DNA of 64,000 nt from Lachnospiraceae bacterium (lineage in GTDB: Bacteria > Bacillota > Clostridia > Lachnospirales > Lachnospiraceae): contig CAJTHM010000020.1 in the NCBI GenBank assembly GCA_910576125.1, forward strand, positions 62,001 through 126,000, in the 5' to 3' direction. Each line of letters begins with the position of its first letter. Position 1 is the stretch's first letter. Position numbers and translations under genes: made by a program. Below are positions 41,345 through 50,072 of the stretch, piece after piece. The notes beneath the pieces were generated by a model, which was not told the origin of the DNA, did not search any database, and worked only from the letters and a program-made list of their open reading frames with translations.

Positions 41345-42073
41345 CTAATGCAGGAGCAGGTTCAGCCGCTTCTCCAGCTGCTCCGCCGGGGTCCCCGGCT
41401 CCTTCGGCGGGATGAGCCTGCCCAGCATGGAATTCATCACCGCCTGCCTGGAAAACAGCACCGGCGCGTCCATCCCATCCGAAAACGGCACGCCGCCCGC
41501 ATCCTCCCCGCCCCCTGCGGAGAACATGACCTCATCCGCAAAACCCAGCTCCACGGCCTTCCTGGCATTGAACCAGCTCTCCGCATCCATCAGCCTGGAA
41601 ATCTTGTCCCTGGGAAGCCCGGTCTTGATCTCATAGGCGTTCATGATGGACTCCTTCACCTCGTCCAGCATCCTGACCGCTTTCCTCATCTCCTCCGAAT
41701 CCCCGATTGCGATCGTTGCCGGGTTGTGGATCATCATCATCGCCACCGGCGACATCCGCACCTTCGTCCCCGCCATCGCGACCACCGACGCGGCGCTCGC
41801 CGCCAGCCCGTCAATAACCACCGTCACATCATAGGGATAGTCCATCAGCATGTTGTAGATCTGCGCCGCCGCGAACACATCCCCGCCCGGGGAATTGATC
41901 CACACATTGACCGGCCCCTTCCCGGCATTCAGCTCATCCCGGAAGATCCCCGGCGTGACCTCATCCCCGAACCATGTCTCATCCGAAATCTCCCCATTCA
42001 AAAAGAGCGTCCGCATCTCGGCGCCGCCCTCATCCTGGTTCTTTATCCAGTTCCAAAATTTTCTCTTCATCAT
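41345..42073 (-). CDS. ClpP-like head maturation protease
   Basis: A 242-aa serine protease of the ClpP/S14 type. Motifs: VWINSPGGDVFAAAQIYNML, the nucleophile Ser in IDGLAASAASVVAMAG, and the catalytic His in VAMMMIHNPATIAI. It follows the portal gene and precedes the capsid in the HK97-type order. It should cleave the capsid delta domain. The ATG-ATG at 42073 follows GGAGGTGG. The last 40 residues are a variable linker. Confidence 0.92.
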   Translation of the reverse strand: MMKRKFWNWIKNQDEGGAEMRTLFLNGEISDETWFGDEVTPGIFRDELNAGKGPVNVWINSPGGDVFAAAQIYNMLMDYPYDVTVVIDGLAASAASVVAMAGTKVRMSPVAMMMIHNPATIAIGDSEEMRKAVRMLDEVKESIMNAYEIKTGLPRDKISRLMDAESWFNARKAVELGFADEVMFSAGGGEDAGGVPFSDGMDAPVLFSRQAVMNSMLGRLIPPKEPGTPAEQLEKRLNLLLH

Positions 42074-42129
42074 CCACCTCCATCATCCGCTGCACCATCG
42101 CAGCACTGCCCCCGGCCGTCTCCAGTCTC

Positions 42130-43524
42130 TCAGACCATACCTCCATCCCCTTCCCCGGCATTCCTGTCCTTTCCCAGGCTGCTGCCAGAACCGCCATTCC
42201 TTTCCGCAGCCCCTACAGCACCGGCTCCCGGGCTCCTCTGTCTTCCCTCCCTGGCGGCTGCCCCGCCATCTTCCGTTCCTCCAGCAGGACTGCCCTTGCC
42301 GTAGCCCAGCCCCGCATCCTGCAGCTTCATCATGTTCCCGTTCACTAGGTACAGGTCGCCGCCCAGGTCCTCCGGGATGCGGTCAAGGTTCTCCAGCTCC
42401 CGGATGTCATTTGCCGACATCCACCCGTTCTGCCTCCCCACCGCGTACCCGTTCATCCGGCTCTGGTAGTCGCCCCGCAGCAGGCCGTCCACATTGAACT
42501 TCACAAAATACCGCTTCTTCTCCTCCGCAGACAGGAGCGACCGCGCCATGGACTGCTCCCACCGGGACACCCACGGATCAAGCGTATACTTCACGAACTC
42601 AAGGCTCTGCTGCTCGATATTGGAAAAGCTGCTCTTATCCAGGTCCCCCACCATATGCGGCGGCACACGGAAGATCCGCGCGATCTCATTGATCTGGAAC
42701 TTCCGCGTCTCCAAAAACTGCGCCTGCTCCGGGGAGATGGAGATGGGCGTATACTTCATCCCCTCCTCCAGAACCGCCACCTTGTTGGCGTTATGGCTGC
42801 CCCCGAATGTGGACTGCCAGCTCTCCCTCACCCGCGCCGGGTCCTTGATCGTCCCAGGATGCTCCAGCACCCCGCTGGGCTGTGCGCCGTTGGCAAAGAA
42901 CTTCGCCCCATACTCCTCACAGGCGATCGCCATCCCGATGGCGTTCTTCGCCATGGCGATGGGCGAATACCCCACCAGCCCGTCAAACCCCAGGCCGGGG
43001 ATATGCAGCACCTCCGAAGGCGGCAGGACCACCGTGCCTCCCTTCACCGTGGGCGCGTCATCCGCTCCAGGCGTGTACTCATAATAAAGCTGCCCGCCCC
43101 TGTCCCGCTCCACCGCCATCCTGTCCGGCATCAGCGGGTACAGCGCCATGACCTCCCCCCTGCCGTTGCGGATGACCTGCGCATAGGCATTCCCCCACAG
43201 GAGCAGGTGGGTCATCAGCGTCTCCCGGAACACAAAGGAAGTCATCTCCGGGTTCGGCTCGTCATGCAGCAGAAAATACAGCGGATGCCCCACCGCCTTC
43301 TCCTTCCCGCCGCCCTCCGTATATCTGTAAAAATGCAGCGGCAGCCCCGCCACCGCCTCCGACAAAATCCTCACGCAGGAATACACCGCCGTCATCTGCA
43401 TGGAAGTCCGCTCGTTCACCCGCTTCCCGCTGGTACTGTTCCCCAGGAAGAAACTGTAAGAACTGCCAGAAGTGCGGTTAGCGGGTGCACCCCTCGCCCT
43501 AAATAATCCACTTAAAAATCCCAT
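42130..43524 (-). CDS. HK97-family phage portal protein
   Basis: A 464-aa protein starting MGFLSGLFRARGAPANRTSG at the ATG at 43524, after GGAAAGGAGAGTGTTCCT. Core portal motifs are present (AVYSCVRILSEAVAGLPLHF, HPLYFLLHDEPNPEMTSFVF, EVLHIPGLGFDGLVGYSPIA, IARIFRVPPHMVGDLDKSSF). The C-terminus is Gly/Ala/Glu-rich. It lies between the protease and an AT-rich regulatory insert that separates it from the large terminase. It forms the dodecameric ring for DNA entry. Confidence 0.95.
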   Translation of the reverse strand: MGFLSGLFRARGAPANRTSGSSYSFFLGNSTSGKRVNERTSMQMTAVYSCVRILSEAVAGLPLHFYRYTEGGGKEKAVGHPLYFLLHDEPNPEMTSFVFRETLMTHLLLWGNAYAQVIRNGRGEVMALYPLMPDRMAVERDRGGQLYYEYTPGADDAPTVKGGTVVLPPSEVLHIPGLGFDGLVGYSPIAMAKNAIGMAIACEEYGAKFFANGAQPSGVLEHPGTIKDPARVRESWQSTFGGSHNANKVAVLEEGMKYTPISISPEQAQFLETRKFQINEIARIFRVPPHMVGDLDKSSFSNIEQQSLEFVKYTLDPWVSRWEQSMARSLLSAEEKKRYFVKFNVDGLLRGDYQSRMNGYAVGRQNGWMSANDIRELENLDRIPEDLGGDLYLVNGNMMKLQDAGLGYGKGSPAGGTEDGGAAAREGRQRSPGAGAVGAAERNGGSGSSLGKDRNAGEGDGGMV

Positions 43525-43601
43525 AGGAACACTCTCCTTTCCGAAAAACGAGCATAAGAAAGGCACCGCCGAAGCGATGCCATCCAAAAATGCTCTGCTG
43601 A

Positions 43602-44171
43602 TTATTCTTCAACTATTTCCTCTCCTGATTCCGTAGTTACAATCCTGAATTCACGAACTTTGTTATAACTCTCACCCCGTACCTCTGGCGGAAAGAACTC
43701 ATATAGAACTCTGTTGATTGCACGGTCAAGCGCTAACAATAAACGGATCTGTTGCTCTTTCGACAAGCCCTTATACAGCTTTATTGGAATATCATGGACT
43801 GCCAGAAGATTTTCCCAATAATCATCCATATTAACATCACGTTTTACCTTACGAACATATGGGAAATCCTCTGCATTTAATTTTTCGTAAATAAGTTTCT
43901 TACGCTTTTCCTCATCAGGCTCTACCTGTGCCGCCCTTTTATCAAAATTCTTTGATATATATTCCGGGTCAACATCTATAACCGCACACAGATGATAGAG
44001 CATATCAAAAGGAACCTCCCCCTGTGTAAGATACCGCCGAATAGTTTTTTCATCCCTATCAATATCTGCTGCCTTTACCAAACTGCGGATTGTATAACCC
44101 TTCTGCTTAAGAACCTCTTTAAAGCGTTCCGTGTTGATTTCCATTTTAGGCATAGGCTTATTCGCCATCAT
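43602..44171 (-). CDS. XRE-like HTH regulator in an AT-rich insert between portal and terminase
   Basis: A 189-aa protein. Residues 10-75 form a Cro/CI-like HTH (TERFKEVLKQKGYTIRSLVK, DRDEKTIRRYLTQGEVPFDM). The rest is charged and helical (KLIYEKLNAEDFPYVRKVKR) and unassigned. Composition is AT-rich compared with the flanking portal and terminase genes. It is divergent from an 83-aa membrane protein at 44289, with repeats between them. It could be the prophage repressor or the antitoxin/regulator of a moron pair; position between structural genes favours the second. Confidence 0.75.
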   Translation of the reverse strand: MMANKPMPKMEINTERFKEVLKQKGYTIRSLVKAADIDRDEKTIRRYLTQGEVPFDMLYHLCAVIDVDPEYISKNFDKRAAQVEPDEEKRKKLIYEKLNAEDFPYVRKVKRDVNMDDYWENLLAVHDIPIKLYKGLSKEQQIRLLLALDRAINRVLYEFFPPEVRGESYNKVREFRIVTTESGEEIVEE

Positions 44172-44184
44172 CGCACCTCCAATT

Positions 44185-44270
44185 GGACATTATTGGGCAA
44201 TATTGGGGAATTGAATATCTCAATATTATCCACTACAATGATATTGCAACGAAGAACATATTGCAAGATA
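44185..44270. promoter_or_regulatory. divergent promoter and repeat region of the HTH/membrane-protein pair
   Basis: A plus-strand promoter TTGAAT-N17-TACAAT (44211-44239) reads toward the 83-aa gene. Around it are a direct repeat TATTGGG (period 10, from 44190), a GGATAATATTGA-type element over the spacer, and a direct repeat ATATTGCAA (period 17, from 44241). These are likely binding sites for the HTH protein. Confidence 0.6.
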
Positions 44271-44288
44271 AATTACAGGAGGATTTTT

Positions 44289-44540
44289 ATGAATAACCAG
44301 TCAAACCCTATCCAAGGAAATAATATCTCCACTCATGCTGAAACCGCCATTCCTATCCGGGAAATTGCAGAACCCGTCTCTCTTGCAGAAGCACTTAATG
44401 GACCAAATGGCAAAACAATTTCTATAACAGTCGGTATAGTAACAATGTCCTTTTTCGGGCTTATCGCATTTGGCATGTTGAACGGCTTTGTACCTTCTTT
44501 AAAAATCGGAAGCATGAGCTTATCATTTGCCCGATTTTAG
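44289..44540 (+). CDS. small single-span membrane protein, unknown
   Basis: An 83-aa protein starting at the ATG at 44289, after ACAGGAGGATTTTT. The N-terminal 45 residues are polar (MNNQSNPIQGNNISTHAETA). One membrane helix follows (ISITVGIVTMSFFGLIAFGM), then a short tail ending SLSFARF. It is the only plus-strand gene inside the late region, and its promoter is clear. No family is recognised. Size and topology fit a superinfection-exclusion protein or a membrane toxin controlled by the divergent HTH protein. A hairpin (AAAATCGG/CCGATTTT) overlaps its 3' end. Confidence 0.65.
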   Translation: MNNQSNPIQGNNISTHAETAIPIREIAEPVSLAEALNGPNGKTISITVGIVTMSFFGLIAFGMLNGFVPSLKIGSMSLSFARF

Positions 44541-44546
44541 CCACAT

Positions 44547-46163
44547 CTAAAATACGAGCAGCCCCCTTGTGTCATACACGGATTCCCTCGTATCGTTCCC
44601 GCACCGCATCGCCCTGTCCAGCCCCATGATCATCGCAATGGCGCCGTCAATCTTCTCCGTGGACTTCTCCTTGTCCGCCTTGATGTTCCCCGCCGGGTCC
44701 GTCCGGATGAAGATATTGTCCATCATCCAGCGCAGGACAGGGTGCCCGCCATGTGCCACCATCTGCTCCAGCACAAGCTTCATCAGCTCCTTCGTGGGCG
44801 GCGACATGTCCTTGAACCCCTGCCCGAACGGGACCACCGTGAATCCCATCCCCTCCAGGTTCTGGACCATCTGCACCGCGCCCCACCGGTCAAACGCGAT
44901 CTCCCGGATGTTGAACCGCTCCCCCAGCCGCTCAATGAACTTCTCGATATACCCGTAATGCACCACGTTCCCCTCCGTGGTCTCCAGGAACCCCTGCCGC
45001 GCCCATACGTCATAAGGCACATGGTCACGCCGCACCCGCAGCTCCAGCGTCTCCTCCGGTATCCAGAAATAAGGCAGCACGCAGAACTTATCCTCCTCAT
45101 CCAGCGGCGGGAACACCAGCACAAAGGCCGTGATGTCCGTGGTGGAAGAAAGGTCCAGCCCTCCATAGCACACACGCCCCTCCAGCCCCTCCGCGTCCAC
45201 CCGGAACCCGCAGGCGTCCCACTTCGCCATCGGCATCCACCGGACCGCCTGCTTCACCCACTGGTTCAGCCGCAGCTGCCGGAAAGAATTCTCCTCCCCG
45301 GGATTCTGCTTCGCCGACTCGCACGCCGCCTTCACCTTGTCCAGCCCCACCGTGATGCCCAAAGACGGGTTCGCCTTCTTCCACACCTTCGGGTCCGTCC
45401 AGTCAGCCGCCTCATCCGCCCCATAGATCACCGGGTAGAAAGTAGGGTCAGCCTTCCTCCCCTCCAAAATATCCACGGCTTTCTGATGTGTCTCATAACA
45501 GATGGAATTCGTATCCGCCCCCGCCGTGGTGATCAGAAAATACAAAGGCTGCATCCTGGCATCCCCGGATCCCTTCGTCATCACGTCAAACAGCTTCCGG
45601 TTCGGCTGGGTATGCAGCTCGTCAAAGACAACCCCGTGGATATTGAACCCATGCTTTGAATAAGCCTCCGCCGACAAAACCTGATAAAAAGAATTGGTCG
45701 GCTGGTACACGATCCGCTTCTGGGACGCCAGTATCTTCACCCGCCTGTTCAGCGCCGGGCACATCCGCACCATGTCCGCCGCCACCTCAAACACGATGGA
45801 AGCCTGCTGCCGGTCAGCCGCGCACCCATACACCTCCGCGCGCTCCTCCCCGTCCCCGCAGGTCAGGAGCAGCGCCACGGCCGCCGCCAGCTCGCTCTTC
45901 CCCTGCTTCTTCGGAATCTCCACATAGGCCGTGTTGAACTGCCGGTACCCGTTCCCCTTGACCGTCCCGAACACGTCCCGGACGATCTGCTCCTGCCAGT
46001 CGATCAGCTCAAAAGGCTTCCCTGCCCAAGTCCCCTTCGTATGGCACAGGCACTCGATGAAGCTGACCGCATAATCCGCAGCCGCCTTATCATATACAGA
46101 CCCCCGCGCCTTGAACTTCGTGGGCCTGTACTTCTTCAGCTTCCGCATCGCCACCAGCCTCAC
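44547..46163 (-). CDS. terL: phage terminase large subunit
   Basis: A 538-aa protein with an ATPase domain (TAYVEIPKKQGKSELAAAVA as Walker A, HGVVFDELHTQPNRKLFDVM as Walker B) and a C-terminal RNase-H-like nuclease (RVCYGGLDLSSTTDITAFVL, EKIDGAIAMIMGLDRAM). The start is ambiguous: GTG at 46163, GTG at 46154 or ATG at 46148, with AGGAGG best spaced for 46154. It powers DNA packaging and cuts the concatemer. The 217 bases between it and the methyltransferase hold nothing recognisable. Confidence 0.95.
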   Translation of the reverse strand: MRLVAMRKLKKYRPTKFKARGSVYDKAAADYAVSFIECLCHTKGTWAGKPFELIDWQEQIVRDVFGTVKGNGYRQFNTAYVEIPKKQGKSELAAAVALLLTCGDGEERAEVYGCAADRQQASIVFEVAADMVRMCPALNRRVKILASQKRIVYQPTNSFYQVLSAEAYSKHGFNIHGVVFDELHTQPNRKLFDVMTKGSGDARMQPLYFLITTAGADTNSICYETHQKAVDILEGRKADPTFYPVIYGADEAADWTDPKVWKKANPSLGITVGLDKVKAACESAKQNPGEENSFRQLRLNQWVKQAVRWMPMAKWDACGFRVDAEGLEGRVCYGGLDLSSTTDITAFVLVFPPLDEEDKFCVLPYFWIPEETLELRVRRDHVPYDVWARQGFLETTEGNVVHYGYIEKFIERLGERFNIREIAFDRWGAVQMVQNLEGMGFTVVPFGQGFKDMSPPTKELMKLVLEQMVAHGGHPVLRWMMDNIFIRTDPAGNIKADKEKSTEKIDGAIAMIMGLDRAMRCGNDTRESVYDTRGLLVF

Positions 46164-46380
46164 CTCCTCCCGTCATGCCCCGGCATTTCCCTGCCAGCAT
46201 ACAGAACTATATCAAAACAGACACCTATCCGCTTCCCTGCAAATCCCTTCTCTGTCAGCACCCAAAACACAGACAGCAATCCCTCCCAGGCGGCAGACCA
46301 TCAAACGGCATCCACCCAAAAGAGCAGGACCTTTACCCATACCGGATAAAATCCCTCCGCCCGGACAGCCCTGCCGCCCG

Positions 46381-47454
46381 TCATCTCAGCCACTGCCGGT
46401 ACACCTGCTCCGCGATCTTCGCCATCATCACCGGTGGGACGCTCATACCACAGACATACTGCACACTCTGACCCATGAAATCATAATCCTGCGGGAACGT
46501 CTGGCAGCTGATGATATCCTTATCCGTCATGAGCAGCCCATCACACATGCGGAAGCAGTACCCTCCCGCAGTGACCGTCTGCACCGGCTCATCATCATGG
46601 TTGACCGGGGAAGTGAAACCGCTGTTCTTCTTCCTCACCCTCATATTGATGTCCGCAACACACCTGTCCGAGGGGATCCGGTACTTCATGATCCGCGCCG
46701 CCAGGCTGTCCCCGGACGGCGCTTTCCCATAAGGCTCCCGGACATCCGCAAAAGGGATAGGCTTTGAATTAAACACCATGGACAGCTTCGGAAAATGCAG
46801 TTCCTTCCTACTGGCGATAAAAAACACCCGCTCCCTCTTCTGCGGCACGCCCATCCGCGCAGCATTGAACAGGAATATCTGCACGGAATAGCCGGCCGCA
46901 TCGAACGCCCCCACGATCCGGTTCACCCAGCCCTTCGCGTTCCCCGTGATCAGCCCCTTCACATTCTCCGCAATGACCACCTTCGGCTGCAGACGCTCCG
47001 CCACCCGGATAAAATACAGAAACAGGTCATCCAGCCTCTGCTTCGCCTGCCCCTCCCGGAAAGACTTCTCCACGTTCCATCCCTCCTCACGGACACCCGC
47101 CAGCGAGAACACAGAACAGGGCGGCGATCCGTCCAGGACATCCAGGCATTTCAGCTTCTCCGGCAGCTCCCCGTCCGGCAATTCAACAAAATCACGGATA
47201 TCCATGAGGAAACTATGCTCCGGGTGGTTGTTCTTCCGGTATATCTTCATCATGTCCGGGTCGATCTCACAGTTTCCGACCACCTCATATCCCGCCAGCT
47301 TATACCCCATGGAAGAGCCGCCCCCGCAGCTGAAACAGGAAAAGACCGTGTGCCCATGCTTCGGGCGCTTATCCAGATCCCCCAGCCGCCAGTCCCACGG
47401 GAAATCAGTTGAACCGGAAACCGCACGCCGGGCACTGGTACTTGAACTCTTCAT
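46381..47454 (-). CDS. DNA (cytosine-5) methyltransferase
   Basis: A 357-aa protein. I start it at the ATG at 47454, 8 bases after GGAGGTG and inside the upstream ParB-like gene (50-base overlap). Motifs: FSCFSCGGGSSMGYKLAGYE (motif I), CLDVLDGSPPCSVFSLAGVR (motif IV, catalytic Cys), VIAENVKGL (motif VI ENV), RMGVPQKRERVFFIA (motif VIII). No cognate restriction gene is next to it. In phages such enzymes protect DNA from host restriction. The overlap with the ParB-like gene points to coupled translation. Confidence 0.93.
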   Translation of the reverse strand: MKSSSTSARRAVSGSTDFPWDWRLGDLDKRPKHGHTVFSCFSCGGGSSMGYKLAGYEVVGNCEIDPDMMKIYRKNNHPEHSFLMDIRDFVELPDGELPEKLKCLDVLDGSPPCSVFSLAGVREEGWNVEKSFREGQAKQRLDDLFLYFIRVAERLQPKVVIAENVKGLITGNAKGWVNRIVGAFDAAGYSVQIFLFNAARMGVPQKRERVFFIASRKELHFPKLSMVFNSKPIPFADVREPYGKAPSGDSLAARIMKYRIPSDRCVADINMRVRKKNSGFTSPVNHDDEPVQTVTAGGYCFRMCDGLLMTDKDIISCQTFPQDYDFMGQSVQYVCGMSVPPVMMAKIAEQVYRQWLR

Positions 47455-47926
47455 CCCCGAACACCTCCGCATCATATTCCGTGGAGCCCGTGATCTCCCT
47501 GTCCGCGCCGCTATCCGTGCCGCCGCCCACGCCATCCCCCGCGCCTGCGCCGTCCACGGGCAGTTCCTCCGCCATCCCGAAGAAATCAAACCCTTCCAGG
47601 TCAAGCCCCTCCAGCTCGACTTCCAGCTTCAGGAGGTCCCATGTCGCCTTTTCCCCTGTCTTATTGTCCAGATACCGGTATTTCCGCTTCTGCTCCTCCG
47701 TCAGCCCCTCACAGACCAGGCACTGCGCCTCCTCCACGCCAAGCGCTTTCAGCGCCTTATACCGGGTATGCCCCGCAATGATGACATTCCCCTCATCCAC
47801 GATGATGGGCGCAACATAGGAGCACTGCCGGATGCTCTCCGCCACGGCATTGACCGCCCCGTCATTCTTCCGCGGGTTATTCCCGTAAGGGACGATATCC
47901 GCAAGTTTCAAAACCTCCAGCCTCAT
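47405..47926 (-). CDS. ParB N-terminal domain protein with C-terminal zinc ribbon (copy 1)
   Basis: A 173-aa protein starting MRLEVLKLADIVPYGNNPRK. The ParB/Srx nuclease-like fold motif is IIVDEGNVIIAGHTRYKALK, followed by an HTH-like helix (AQCLVCEGLTEEQKRKYRYL). It ends in a single-pair zinc knuckle (QCPACGFRFN). It overlaps the next copy upstream by 4 bases (ATGA). Its 3' end contains the ribosome site of the methyltransferase. The pair is phage-encoded and probably acts with the methyltransferase on DNA, not in plasmid partition. Confidence 0.85.
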   Translation of the reverse strand: MRLEVLKLADIVPYGNNPRKNDGAVNAVAESIRQCSYVAPIIVDEGNVIIAGHTRYKALKALGVEEAQCLVCEGLTEEQKRKYRYLDNKTGEKATWDLLKLEVELEGLDLEGFDFFGMAEELPVDGAGAGDGVGGGTDSGADREITGSTEYDAEVFGDEEFKYQCPACGFRFN

Positions 47927-48360
47927 ACCTCAAACACCTCCCCACAGCACGGGCACGTCTTCACCACAGGTCCGTCCTGCTCCCCTCCATCGGGAGCAGC
48001 AGGGGCAGACTGCCCGAAATCATACCCGCAGAAATCCACGTCCGCCAACTCCGCGCCCAGCTTCTTCTGGTCCCACCCGGCAAACTCCGCCGTCTTGTTG
48101 TCATAAAGCCGGTACTTCCTCTTCTGGCCCTCCGTAAGCCCGGCAGCTATGACCACGTCACACTCCTCATACCCCAGCTTCAATAGCGCCTTATACCTGG
48201 TGTGCCCCGCCAGGATCACCCCGTCCTCATCCACGACGATGGGGGCGATATAAGAACACTGCCGGATGCTCTCCACCACGTCATCCACAGCCCCGTCATT
48301 GATCCTGGGGTTATTCTCATACGGCCTGATCTCCGCAAGTCTCTTCTTCACATACTCCAT
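47923..48360 (-). CDS. ParB N-terminal domain protein with C-terminal zinc ribbon (copy 2)
   Basis: A 145-aa paralogue of the downstream gene (KRLAEIRPYENNPRINDGAV, SIRQCSYIAPIVVDEDGVIL, AGHTRYKALLKLGYEECDVV; end TCPCCGEVFEV). The two share SIRQCSY, APIxVDE and AGHTRYKAL, so they arose by tandem duplication. The ATG at 48360 follows GCAGGAGGGATGGA. The 160 bases between it and the small terminase hold nothing recognisable. Confidence 0.85.
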   Translation of the reverse strand: MEYVKKRLAEIRPYENNPRINDGAVDDVVESIRQCSYIAPIVVDEDGVILAGHTRYKALLKLGYEECDVVIAAGLTEGQKRKYRLYDNKTAEFAGWDQKKLGAELADVDFCGYDFGQSAPAAPDGGEQDGPVVKTCPCCGEVFEV

Positions 48361-48521
48361 TCCATCCCTCCTGCAAAAACATTTCCTTCCGGACGCTGTA
48401 CCCTGCCCACGCAGGATGCCTCATCAGCTTCCTGCTGCCAGAATCCCTTTCCCCGACATTGCGCCCTGATACACCCACCAGACATCCGGCAGAATATACA
48501 CCGCCTCCTGCACCCGCAGCC

Positions 48522-49064
48522 TCATTCCTTCCTCCTGCGGGCCGTCAGCAGCCGCTCCATCAGGTCATCATGCGGGTTCGCCCCGCCGTACCCGGCAGAG
48601 CAGTTCTCCTTCACGATCTGGTAGATCTGGAACCAGCACTGGTTGACCTGCTTCAGGTAATTCTGGCTCATCGTCACATACGGGCTCGTTATGGCCGCCC
48701 CCGTGGTCGGATGCTTCGCAAGGAACCCATATTCCGAGATGCAGGTCTCGCACTGCACCCACCTGGACACCGACATCGCATACTGCTCAATGAGCTGGGC
48801 GTTCACATACTGCCCGCACCCACGCTCCTCCAGCCAGACATAGGTGCTCCTGAGCACCTCCTCCGCACAGAGGTCTATGCCGCTCTTCTGGGCGGCCTTC
48901 AAAAAATCCTTCACCAGCGGGACGTCCACGCCCTCCATGTCCGCAGGCGCCGGAAGGGCGGGGACGTCCGCCGCCATGCCCTGCGCGACCTTGTCCGCCA
49001 ATGTCTTAGGCTTCCGCCCTGCCCCGATCCTGGGCCCGCCCCTTGCAGTCCCGTCCTTTGCCAT
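48522..49064 (-). CDS. phage terminase small subunit, P27 family
   Basis: A 180-aa protein starting MAKDGTARGGPRIGAGRKPK at the ATG at 49064, after GGGGTGAGGAGA. The central part VPLVKDFLKAAQKSGIDLCA ... SYVTMSQNYLKQVNQCWFQI-like segment (read as PYVTMSQNYLKQVNQCWFQI) is typical of P27-type small terminases. It is separated from the large subunit by two ParB-like genes and the methyltransferase, an expanded arrangement. It recognises the packaging site. Confidence 0.88.
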   Translation of the reverse strand: MAKDGTARGGPRIGAGRKPKTLADKVAQGMAADVPALPAPADMEGVDVPLVKDFLKAAQKSGIDLCAEEVLRSTYVWLEERGCGQYVNAQLIEQYAMSVSRWVQCETCISEYGFLAKHPTTGAAITSPYVTMSQNYLKQVNQCWFQIYQIVKENCSAGYGGANPHDDLMERLLTARRRKE

Positions 49065-49176
49065 TCTCCTCACCCCTCTCCTGCACGGGATAATACCCCG
49101 TTTGATTACCGCTTTTTGTGCGTGTGACCCACGCCCCGTTCCCCAGGGGAAGGGCAGCGGAGATCTCCACGCCCCC

Positions 49177-49533
49177 CTACCGGCCCCACCGGTCACCGCG
49201 CTCCGCATGAATCCGCGAGTGACACGACTTGCACAGCGAAATCAGATTCCCCCGGTCATGAGTGCCTCCTTCACTCAGCGGCACCTTATGGTGCACCTCC
49301 TCCACTGGCACGGCCACGCCTGCCGCCAGGCACTGCTCACAGAGCGGGTGCTGTGACGCATAGCTGTCACGTATCCTCTTCCACGCCCTGCCGTAACGCT
49401 TCTTCGCCTCCGGGCTCCTGCCGTACTTCTCATACCTGCTGTTCATAACCTTGGCATGTTCCTCACAATACCTGCCGTCCGTCAGCTCCGGGCATCCCGG
49501 ATACCCGCATGGATGCTTCGGCTTCCTCGGCAT
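49177..49533 (-). CDS. HNH endonuclease
   Basis: A 118-aa protein starting MPRKPKHPCGYPGCPELTDG at the ATG at 49533, 6 bases after GAGGTG. The HNH core is EEVHHKVPLSEGGTHDRGNL followed by ISLCKSCHSRIH, with zinc cysteines CEQC and CKSC. In HK97-like phages an HNH enzyme next to the small terminase assists packaging-associated DNA cleavage. Position here agrees. Confidence 0.92.
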   Translation of the reverse strand: MPRKPKHPCGYPGCPELTDGRYCEEHAKVMNSRYEKYGRSPEAKKRYGRAWKRIRDSYASQHPLCEQCLAAGVAVPVEEVHHKVPLSEGGTHDRGNLISLCKSCHSRIHAERGDRWGR

Positions 49534-49652
49534 CTGATCCACCTCTATCCTTCCCACGAAAAAAGCCCGGTAGGATTCCTCCCATCGGGCTCGCTTTATG
49601 TTCATTTTTCTATGTTACCATAATACCACATCCACCCAGGAATGATAGTGAT

Positions 49653-50072
49653 TTAACATGCACTATTCATCTTTTCATCCAGCTCCGCCAGCGCCTTCCC
49701 ATGAATGGCATATGTCCACCTGAGGCTCCACCCCAATTCCACGGATATGTCCTCCCAGGTCTGGAAGCAGAGATACCTCTTCTCCAAAAGCACCTGGTAT
49801 TCCTCGTTCCCCACTTGGCTGATTGCATTGGTGATTCCTACCTTCAGGTCTACCAGCCGCCCAATCTCCGCTTTAATCTCCATCTTCAGGTCAACGATCT
49901 TCTCCACGGCATCAGCCATCGCGGACCTCCCCCTGTTCGGGTTTCCCGGCGTATCACTGATTATAGCCACCGCCCTCTTCGCCAGATCGTCCAGGGACGC
50001 TACCTGCTCCATCTTGCAGCGTATCCTCTGGTCCAGATGATATGCCTGTGATAAATATTCTTTTGCCGTCAT
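49653..50072 (-). CDS. DUF1492-family protein (RinA/ArpU-like late regulator)
   Basis: A 139-aa protein (TAKEYLSQAYHLDQRIRCKM at the start; RYLCFQTWEDISVELGWSLR, WTYAIHGKALAELDEKM at the end). The C-terminus looks like a sigma region-4 HTH. Family members occur at the end of early regions, just before terminase genes, and some control late transcription. Its ATG overlaps the stop of the helicase gene by 4 bases. A role as late-gene activator is inferred from position. Confidence 0.8.
   Translation of the reverse strand: MTAKEYLSQAYHLDQRIRCKMEQVASLDDLAKRAVAIISDTPGNPNRGRSAMADAVEKIVDLKMEIKAEIGRLVDLKVGITNAISQVGNEEYQVLLEKRYLCFQTWEDISVELGWSLRWTYAIHGKALAELDEKMNSAC

Noticed and set aside
43602-44171. 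Calling the HTH protein the phage CI repressor
   Set aside because: It sits between portal and terminase with its own divergent partner, not next to the integrase or the early promoters, and the early motif is not found at its promoter. A moron regulator is more economical.
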